A DNA stretch of 38,242 bases from contig AUXH01000124.1 of assembly GCA_000482145.1 (NCBI GenBank), positions 1 to 38,242 on the forward strand, in the 5' to 3' direction. The DNA comes from Strigomonas culicis (taxonomy: Eukaryota > Euglenozoa > Kinetoplastea > Trypanosomatida > Trypanosomatidae). Below, piece after piece: positions 32,591 to 38,242 of this stretch; positions within the stretch are counted from its first letter, which is position 1; the number at the start of each line of letters is the position of its first letter. The notes under the pieces are model-generated. The model ran no database searches. It had not been told where the DNA came from and saw only the letters and a list, made by a program, of their open reading frames with translations. Position numbers and translations under genes: made by a program.

Positions 32591-35500
32591 TTAAGGCGTA
32601 TCAGTATACAACAGATTTCGATACACACCGAACGGCGTCTCTTGAAGTGGTTGGTCTTGCGTGCATTCACTGTCTTCGTCTTCTTCCGCTCTCTCGACGC
32701 CCTCCTCTGCTCTGCTCTGCGCAGCAACGCGTTGCCCAGGCTCCGGCTGGCCCTGCGCTATGTTCTCCAGCAGCCACGCACACGACCGCGACTCGACCAA
32801 ACGAGAGGGTGGCGCGGTGTGGCGTGTATGGCTGTGGTGGCTGTTGACCTTCTCCTTGCTGTTGCCAGAGCCACGCCCTGCCTCCGCGGAGCGCCACAGG
32901 GCGTCCATCACGCGTGTCATGTGCTGCAGCACCTGCAGCACCTTTGGTCGGACCGCGTCCGCCGTCACGCGACTCAATACGTTGCTCTTTCCCTTCGGGC
33001 GCCGCTGCAGCAGCCGATCGATGCGCGACGCCAGGCCGTGCCGCCGCAGCAGTATCAAGTGCACCCTGTCCACCGCATCCTCACCCAACGTACGCACCGT
33101 GTCGTAGAAGCGGTAGTCTTCCTCTGCCGTGGTTTCGATTTTCAGACCAATCGCCACCTGCGGTTCTTCATGCTCCACCGCAGTGGTGCTGGTGGCCGGC
33201 GCGCTTTCTGTGTGTGTGGCAAGCGCGCGGCCAACATTGTAGAACACTTCGGGGAGGGCATCCACGTGTGCCTCTGTCGCAGAAGCGGCGGCGGCGGCGG
33301 TGGTGGGGAGCAGACACTGGGCGCAGGAAAACAGAAGGATCTGCGCGAGCGTCAGGTCGGTGAAGGAGAGCGCGGAGGCGCCCAGCGAGAGCAGTGTGTA
33401 GCGCCATGTGGGGAGCAGATGGTGCTGCAGCCGCCGCAGCGGTTGCTGCGCGTCGAAATAGTTGGTATCCCTTGCGAACTGAAAAAACAGCCGCATAATA
33501 ATGTCCATCTTGTGTTCCTCCACGCCTTCCACCAACGACGCGCTCGCTTCCTCCAGGCAGATCACGGCATGGCATAGAAAGTAGAGCAGTGTGTCTGGCA
33601 GAAGCGCAAACAGATAGTGCGCCGGCTCCTCGTCTCCTTCGTCGCCCCTCCGCGGTGCCAGCCAGCCGCCGGGCCGCAGCCGTGCCTCCTCCCCCTCGCC
33701 TTGCTCACGGCCGTCCCTATCCAGCGCGCCGGCCAGCGCCGCACCGCTGCGCATCTGAAACACAGCCTCGAAGGCGTTGTGGTTTCTGGGGAGCCCTGAA
33801 GCGGTTTGCGTGTTCGCCCAGCCGCGAACCACATACTCCGCGCCGCATAGGCCACCGCGCTTCGTGGGGCTCGATGTCGGCGCGTAGAGGTACGCGTCCA
33901 GCGCCGCCGCGTGGTCGCCCGCGCGCTGCCCCACGTAGGAGAGGATACCCGCCCCCCACACCAGCCTGTGTTGATGGAGGGCACACAGCATAAACGGCGA
34001 GAGGCGCGGCACCGCGAGTGGCGCAGGAGCTTGTCGGAGGCTGGGCGTAAGGGTGCCCATGAAAACTACCCTTCTCTTCGGAGTCGTACTGGTGTGTCTG
34101 GATGAGGCCTCTGCGGCGAAGCCGAGTGTACTCCTGTAAACAAACTTCTGGTACGACACCCGCCGTGGCGGAGCGGATGACGTGGCCGTGTGCACATCCA
34201 CCACATGGTAGTTGGCTGCGTTTGCGAAGAACTGCGGCACCAAGTCCGCCTCCCGTACCACACGCACGAGACAGCCCGTCCCCCGCTGCACTGCCGCCAG
34301 CTGGTGTGCCCACGCGTGCTCGCCCGGCGCGGTCCGCGGCTCGGCGGACGACGGGTGCGTCTCATCTAACAGGAACAGATACTCCGGCGCCGGTGCGCGC
34401 CACCGGCCGCCGCTGCCGTGCGGCGGCGCTGCGCCCGCGTCGCTGGAGGCGTACACCATGGGGTCCGAGCTGCTGCTGTCGCCATCGCTGTCACTGGAGA
34501 GGATGTACGACACCTCGGCGGCCGTGGCGCTGCGGGGGCTGTCCCACGAAGGCACCGAGACGCTGGGGTCGGTGAAGCTGATGTGGTAGCGATTATGGTT
34601 CAGGTTGTCTTGCATGTCGCTCTTGTTGTTATTGGTGTCAGTGTTCACCGCCTGTGCGTAGCTCCGAGTGGCAGTGTTGGGTGTCGCGGCCATGCCCGCC
34701 GCAATGGGCAGTAATTCGTGAGGGGAAACCGACACATCGTGCGGATGGCGTGCCTCGCTCACATTGTTATTATGACTGCTTGGCGTTGTTGTGGCTGCCG
34801 TGGCGGTGTTAGGCGGCGCCTCCGCCAGACTCACTTCTGTATCCGCGCCCAGCAGGAAGAGGTTGCTATTGCTGGCGCTGTCACTCTTCATCTCGTTCCC
34901 CATATGCGGATGGCGACCGCCATGCTGCTGCTGCTGTTGGTTCAGCGGACGTGGCTGCTGTGGCGCGCGGTCTTCATAAGGGAGCGCACTCAGGACGGAG
35001 TCGCTGTTGAGGTTCGCGTAGCCACTCAACATGGACACCCCTGCACTCGGGAGGTCCGCACGGGGAGCGTTGCCGGTGCGGAAAACAGCGGTGGTGGGCG
35101 ATGGCTGCGGGATCAAGTCCATGGTGTGGCTCGCGCCCATGTCTTGCGTTTTGATGGACGGATGCACACTTTGCACACGGTCGCCCTCCGCGTACGGCAG
35201 ATCACTCGCAGCGCGCTGCGTGCGATCCCCGTCGTCACTCGGCGTCACATCAATGACGTGGACGGACGCAGCGCGCTGCGAGTGAGACTCCGCGGCGCGG
35301 CGCACACGCACCGGCAGCGTCACCGGACACGCGTTCAGCCGACGCTCGAACACCGCCTCGTTTGCCTCCTCCGCCTGCGCGCTGCCCTCGCGCGCCTCCA
35401 GGTCCATGTTCGGCAGCCGACACTTGCGCTTGCACTCCTGGAGCAGCTCGCGTAGAGCTGGCACCGGCTGCAGGGTCCACTTGAAGGCCGGCGAAAGGCA

Positions 35501-36499
35501 CAGCGGACACGTGTTGGTCTTGAGCGCGGCCCCGCCACCGCCAGCCGCGGTCAGCTTCTTCCCGGCGGCGGTGACTCCCTCCGCTGCCGTGGGGGACGGG
35601 GAGCGCCTTCGCTTTCGGCCGTCCACACTGGTGCTGCTCACACTGACCGTGGCTTTTGTTTCCTCCGATGCGGTCGAATCCGGAGGGGCGCTGACGTGCC
35701 GCGGCCTCCGGACCTGCGGCCGCGCCACGGCCCCGTCCACACCGGACTGCTTCCTGTGGCCGTGCGTGGGTGGCTGCTGCTGCTGTGGCTGCAGCAGCTG
35801 TTCGACCAAGGCGGCCAGCTCCGCTTCTCGGTCTTCGTCGAAGAGGTGCACGAGGTAGTACTTGTAGATGTTCATGTGCACCTCTGGGCTGGTCGCCTCG
35901 CGCTCCGTCTTCACCTCCTCCTTTTTGGGTACAAGCGTGAAGGTGGGCACCGCCGCCGCCCCCGCCTCGATCGCCAGGTTGATGCAGGACTGACAGAAGA
36001 AGTGGCCGCACGTGGAGTTCACCACGGCCTCGCTTGTCTCATCGCTGTCACCCTCCTCCGCCTCGCCGGGGTGCCGCGAGTAGAAGAGACGATGACACAA
36101 GGGACAGCTGAATGTCGCCTTGAGGAGGTACACGTAGCGATCCGGCAGCTGCGTCGAGTTCATCTCCGTATCACCCGCCGCGTCCTTCCTCGTTGCGACA
36201 TGTGTATCCTCCATTTTGATGTAGTCACTGATGCACGGCGTCTCCGCGTTCTGAAAGTCCCCCACCGCGTGCGCGGGCGGCGGATGGTGGTGGGTCGTGT
36301 GCTCGCGGCGGCTGTGGGTCTCGATGTCGGCGATGATTTGACTAAGTGAGAAAGAGTCGGACGCCTCTGCTGGATGACTCGTGTCCTGCGACTGCTGCTG
36401 CTGCTGCGCACTCGGCTGCTGCGTGGTGATGCTGTTCAAGGCGGTGTTTTTGTACGTGAAGGGAAGCTCCACCTGCAGCCCCCATTCGGGCAGCGACAT
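32591..36499 (-). CDS. RING-finger protein with possible BRCT-like region
   Basis: The product has 1,302 residues from the first ATG; the frame is open a few codons further, but the codon at 36514 is GTG. A C3HC4 RING can be assembled from Cys132, Cys135, Cys164, His166, Cys169, Cys172, Cys331 and Cys334, so it is probably a ubiquitin E3 ligase. About 158 residues, including a basic stretch GRKRRRSPSP, separate the sixth and seventh ligands. The segment after the last pair (FKWTLQPVPALRELLQECKR) resembles what follows the RING in RAD18 and BRCA1/BARD1-type proteins. Residues about 380-700 are low-complexity. Residues about 704-900 contain YLFLLDETH, GTGCLVRVVREADLV and LSPFMLCALHQHRLVWGAGIL, which look like BRCT strands and helices in the 53BP1 style. 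The last 300 residues are helical. The BRCT assignment is tentative; the RING is fairly sure. Confidence 0.75.
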   Translation of the reverse strand: MSLPEWGLQVELPFTYKNTALNSITTQQPSAQQQQQSQDTSHPAEASDSFSLSQIIADIETHSRREHTTHHHPPPAHAVGDFQNAETPCISDYIKMEDTHVATRKDAAGDTEMNSTQLPDRYVYLLKATFSCPLCHRLFYSRHPGEAEEGDSDETSEAVVNSTCGHFFCQSCINLAIEAGAAAVPTFTLVPKKEEVKTEREATSPEVHMNIYKYYLVHLFDEDREAELAALVEQLLQPQQQQPPTHGHRKQSGVDGAVARPQVRRPRHVSAPPDSTASEETKATVSVSSTSVDGRKRRRSPSPTAAEGVTAAGKKLTAAGGGGAALKTNTCPLCLSPAFKWTLQPVPALRELLQECKRKCRLPNMDLEAREGSAQAEEANEAVFERRLNACPVTLPVRVRRAAESHSQRAASVHVIDVTPSDDGDRTQRAASDLPYAEGDRVQSVHPSIKTQDMGASHTMDLIPQPSPTTAVFRTGNAPRADLPSAGVSMLSGYANLNSDSVLSALPYEDRAPQQPRPLNQQQQQHGGRHPHMGNEMKSDSASNSNLFLLGADTEVSLAEAPPNTATAATTTPSSHNNNVSEARHPHDVSVSPHELLPIAAGMAATPNTATRSYAQAVNTDTNNNKSDMQDNLNHNRYHISFTDPSVSVPSWDSPRSATAAEVSYILSSDSDGDSSSSDPMVYASSDAGAAPPHGSGGRWRAPAPEYLFLLDETHPSSAEPRTAPGEHAWAHQLAAVQRGTGCLVRVVREADLVPQFFANAANYHVVDVHTATSSAPPRRVSYQKFVYRSTLGFAAEASSRHTSTTPKRRVVFMGTLTPSLRQAPAPLAVPRLSPFMLCALHQHRLVWGAGILSYVGQRAGDHAAALDAYLYAPTSSPTKRGGLCGAEYVVRGWANTQTASGLPRNHNAFEAVFQMRSGAALAGALDRDGREQGEGEEARLRPGGWLAPRRGDEGDEEPAHYLFALLPDTLLYFLCHAVICLEEASASLVEGVEEHKMDIIMRLFFQFARDTNYFDAQQPLRRLQHHLLPTWRYTLLSLGASALSFTDLTLAQILLFSCAQCLLPTTAAAAASATEAHVDALPEVFYNVGRALATHTESAPATSTTAVEHEEPQVAIGLKIETTAEEDYRFYDTVRTLGEDAVDRVHLILLRRHGLASRIDRLLQRRPKGKSNVLSRVTADAVRPKVLQVLQHMTRVMDALWRSAEAGRGSGNSKEKVNSHHSHTRHTAPPSRLVESRSCAWLLENIAQGQPEPGQRVAAQSRAEEGVERAEEDEDSECTQDQPLQETPFGVYRNLLYTDTP

Positions 36500-36901
36500 G
36501 ACGGGCGGTAGCACGCGGCTAGTATGCTACGAAGGATGATGTATGAATAATACAAACAAATAAAAGAGGACTTTCAGCTTGCGTTTAATTGCATCTATGA
36601 TATCGCGTACTCTACACACGTATAGTTCTATGACTTTAATTTCCCTGTTCTTGGCACATCAAAAATGAAGTAAGAAAGCGGAGAAGAAACAAAAAATAGT
36701 TATGGGAAAGTAACATACTAGGTTTTGAACACAACCAGCAACACAATTTGAATACATATACGTATGTACACACCTTGCGTGTTGTTATTGCTAGAACTAT
36801 GCATGCGTCACTTTTTTTTTTTTCGTTCTGCTTAAGAATTATTCTTAAATGTATATATTTCTATGCTTTTTGGTTCACAAAATTGCACACCGTTAATGAA
36901 T
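36500..36901. other. Intergenic spacer between the membrane-protein gene and the RING gene
   Basis: The spacer is AT-rich. It holds the RING gene leader and the presumed 3' UTR of the gene at the right edge. No open frame or RNA gene was recognised. Confidence 0.65.
36527..36570 (-). promoter_or_regulatory. Candidate trans-splice acceptor of the RING gene
   Basis: A T/C-rich stretch (about 36,570-36,531) is followed by the AG at 36,528-36,527, giving a 5' UTR of about 27 nt. This fits the ATG at 36,499. Confidence 0.5.
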
Positions 36902-38242
36902 TTACACGAACACACTGAAAATCGCACCCATGTTGTAGTACACCACCGCCAGGAAGCAGAGGAGCGACCACGTGGTGTATTGCAGAAACCACAGCGACGG
37001 CTGCCACCGCATCACCACCTCGCTAATCAGCGGTGCCTCGTACAGAGCCCCGTCCCCGGCGCTGCTCTCGCGGCGGGGGCCACCGCTGCTAGGCCGCGCG
37101 GCCGCGGTGGTGTTGGCCGTCGAGCGTCCCATTGCGTCGCCGAGATGGTTCGGCGCGCTGCTGTACGCGTTGCGGCTATAGTCCTCCGCCGGCGCGGTGA
37201 AAAAAGACGTGATGCCGCTCAGGAAGGCGCCCCAGCGTACACTGCAGAACGGCTTGCGACGGTGCAGCCGCGGCGGCGGCCCGCGCCTCGCCGCGCCGCC
37301 GCCGCCGCCGCCGGGTGGCGCGCTCATGCCGTCGTAGTAGTAGAAGCTGGACAGCCCGCCGTTGGGGATGCTCGTGCTGGGCCCGCTGCGGAACGGCGCC
37401 GGCTGCGCCAGCAGCAGCTTCTTGCGCAGCTGCTGCACCCCGCGCTGGGGGTCCGTCGTGCCCATCTGCACCCACGCCCACAGCCGCAGGTCCACCTCCG
37501 CGGCCGGCGGCGCGACGGCGCCGCACACGTAGTAGAAGAGGCCCGCCAGCAGCGCGAGGGGCGAGCTCCACAGCCCGCACCACGGCGCGCGGCGCCGCAC
37601 CTCCGCGGCGTGGTAGTCGCCGCCCGCCGCGCCGCTCGGCAGCATCGCGGAGTGGTGCGGCGCCTCCGCGCCGCTCGTGGCGGCCGCGGCCTCCGCGACC
37701 CGGCGGCCGCCACCCCCCACGTAGAAGACCGCCGCGGCCACGCGAACGACGCCGTTGAAGAGCGTCCACGCGACCGTCACGACGAGCCGCAGCAGGAGGA
37801 AGACGACCGCGATGGCGTGCTGGTGGAGCTCGGAGAAGTAAAAGAGCGAGACCGCGGACAGGGTCGCGGACTCCGAGTAGGGCGCCGCCGGCGACGCGAG
37901 CAGCGATGTTGCGGCGGTCCGGTCGTCGACGGAGCGGCTGTGGCGCTGCTGCTGCTGCGGCTCCGCATCGACGGCGCGCCAGCGGTGGTCGCGGCGGAAC
38001 GGGTTCCACCCCCCCCGCGGCCCCTCCTCGCGCCCGGGGGAGAGGGACGAGGTCGTCGCGGTCGTGCTCGTGGTGGGCGGGTCCGACCGCGCCGGGCTGC
38101 GCGACGGTGGCGCGGCCGTGCCCTGCAGCCAGTCCGTCACGTGGCGCGCCGGGGGCGGCGTGCCGTCCGCGCGGCTGCCGCCGCCGCGGCGCAGCAGCGG
38201 GTGACCGCCCTCCGGCGCCGCGCTGCTCCGCTCCGACGCGGC
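36902..38242 (-). CDS. Multi-pass membrane protein, N-terminus beyond the window (partial)
   Basis: The frame is open to the right edge with no ATG in the visible part (the codon at 38,140 is GTG), so the gene starts outside the window; about 446 codons are present. The visible N-terminal part is rich in Gly, Pro, Ser and Arg and looks disordered, with the motif GWNPFRRDHRWR and a short polyglutamine. Three hydrophobic stretches follow: HAIAVVFLLLRLVVTVAWTL (about 37,819-37,751), a second around LALLAGLFYYVCGAV (about 37,582-37,508), and a third at the extreme C-terminus ending YNMGAIFSVFV (about 36,997-36,905). Between the last two is a loop rich in Gly, Pro, Ser and Arg. I do not recognise a family. 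It is the first gene of the transcription unit seen here. Confidence 0.7.
   Translation of the reverse strand, partial: AASERSSAAPEGGHPLLRRGGGSRADGTPPPARHVTDWLQGTAAPPSRSPARSDPPTTSTTATTSSLSPGREEGPRGGWNPFRRDHRWRAVDAEPQQQQRHSRSVDDRTAATSLLASPAAPYSESATLSAVSLFYFSELHQHAIAVVFLLLRLVVTVAWTLFNGVVRVAAAVFYVGGGGRRVAEAAAATSGAEAPHHSAMLPSGAAGGDYHAAEVRRRAPWCGLWSSPLALLAGLFYYVCGAVAPPAAEVDLRLWAWVQMGTTDPQRGVQQLRKKLLLAQPAPFRSGPSTSIPNGGLSSFYYYDGMSAPPGGGGGGAARRGPPPRLHRRKPFCSVRWGAFLSGITSFFTAPAEDYSRNAYSSAPNHLGDAMGRSTANTTAAARPSSGGPRRESSAGDGALYEAPLISEVVMRWQPSLWFLQYTTWSLLCFLAVVYYNMGAIFSVFV

Noticed and set aside
36902..37000. SAYSvFN-domain protein
   Set aside because: The last hydrophobic segment faintly resembles the membrane part of that family, but the diagnostic SAYSVFN motif is absent and no other frame supplies it.
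1..38242. Transposons, tRNA or snRNA genes, strand-switch region
   Set aside because: No reverse transcriptase or transposase, no tRNA-like box pattern and no change of coding strand were found on reading the spacers.

Overview
This window is nuclear DNA of a trypanosomatid (kinetoplastid) protist. Three observations support that. Every convincing gene lies on the minus strand, with no introns and no strand switch. GC-rich, alanine-rich reading frames are separated by AT-rich spacers of about 0.2-1.2 kb. On the minus strand most start codons are preceded by a polypyrimidine tract and then an AG, as expected for spliced-leader trans-splicing of a polycistronic transcript. The leftmost gene is an ortholog of PA26, the kinetoplastid-type 11S proteasome activator. 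The standard genetic code is used. The AT-rich spacers, rich in AT, AC and ATT repeats, look unlike typical Leishmania, but genus cannot be decided from this window alone.

Transcription runs right to left. From the right edge the order is: a multi-pass membrane protein of unknown function, cut by the window edge; a large protein with a RING finger and a possible BRCT region; the giant ribosome-biogenesis factor UTP20, whose frame is broken by one -1 shift; a 1,183-residue low-complexity protein; a mitochondrial-type TPR protein; V-ATPase subunit D; a tail-anchored endonuclease/exonuclease/phosphatase-fold enzyme; a SMYD-like SET protein with a presequence-like N-terminus and a membrane segment; an FHA-domain protein; an atypical mitochondrial carrier; a low-complexity hypothetical protein; and PA26.

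The genes do not form a functional operon. They are mostly housekeeping genes (rRNA processing, proton pumping, proteasome activation, mitochondrial transport) mixed with lineage-specific proteins, as is usual in trypanosomatid polycistronic units. The trans-splice signals correct several starts: V-ATPase D, FHA, EEP and TPR begin well inside their longest open frames, and the RING gene starts at an ATG five codons after a GTG.

The observations most worth following are: the frame break in UTP20 near 27,220-27,240; a RING finger with about 158 residues inserted between zinc ligands 6 and 7, joined to a BRCT-like C-terminal region; a perfect 20-bp inverted repeat that would enclose the EEP splice acceptor in a hairpin loop; the SET protein predicted to be membrane-anchored and mitochondrial; and a carrier that keeps the family signature in only one of its three repeats. 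No RNA genes, transposons, CRISPR arrays or plus-strand genes could be supported.
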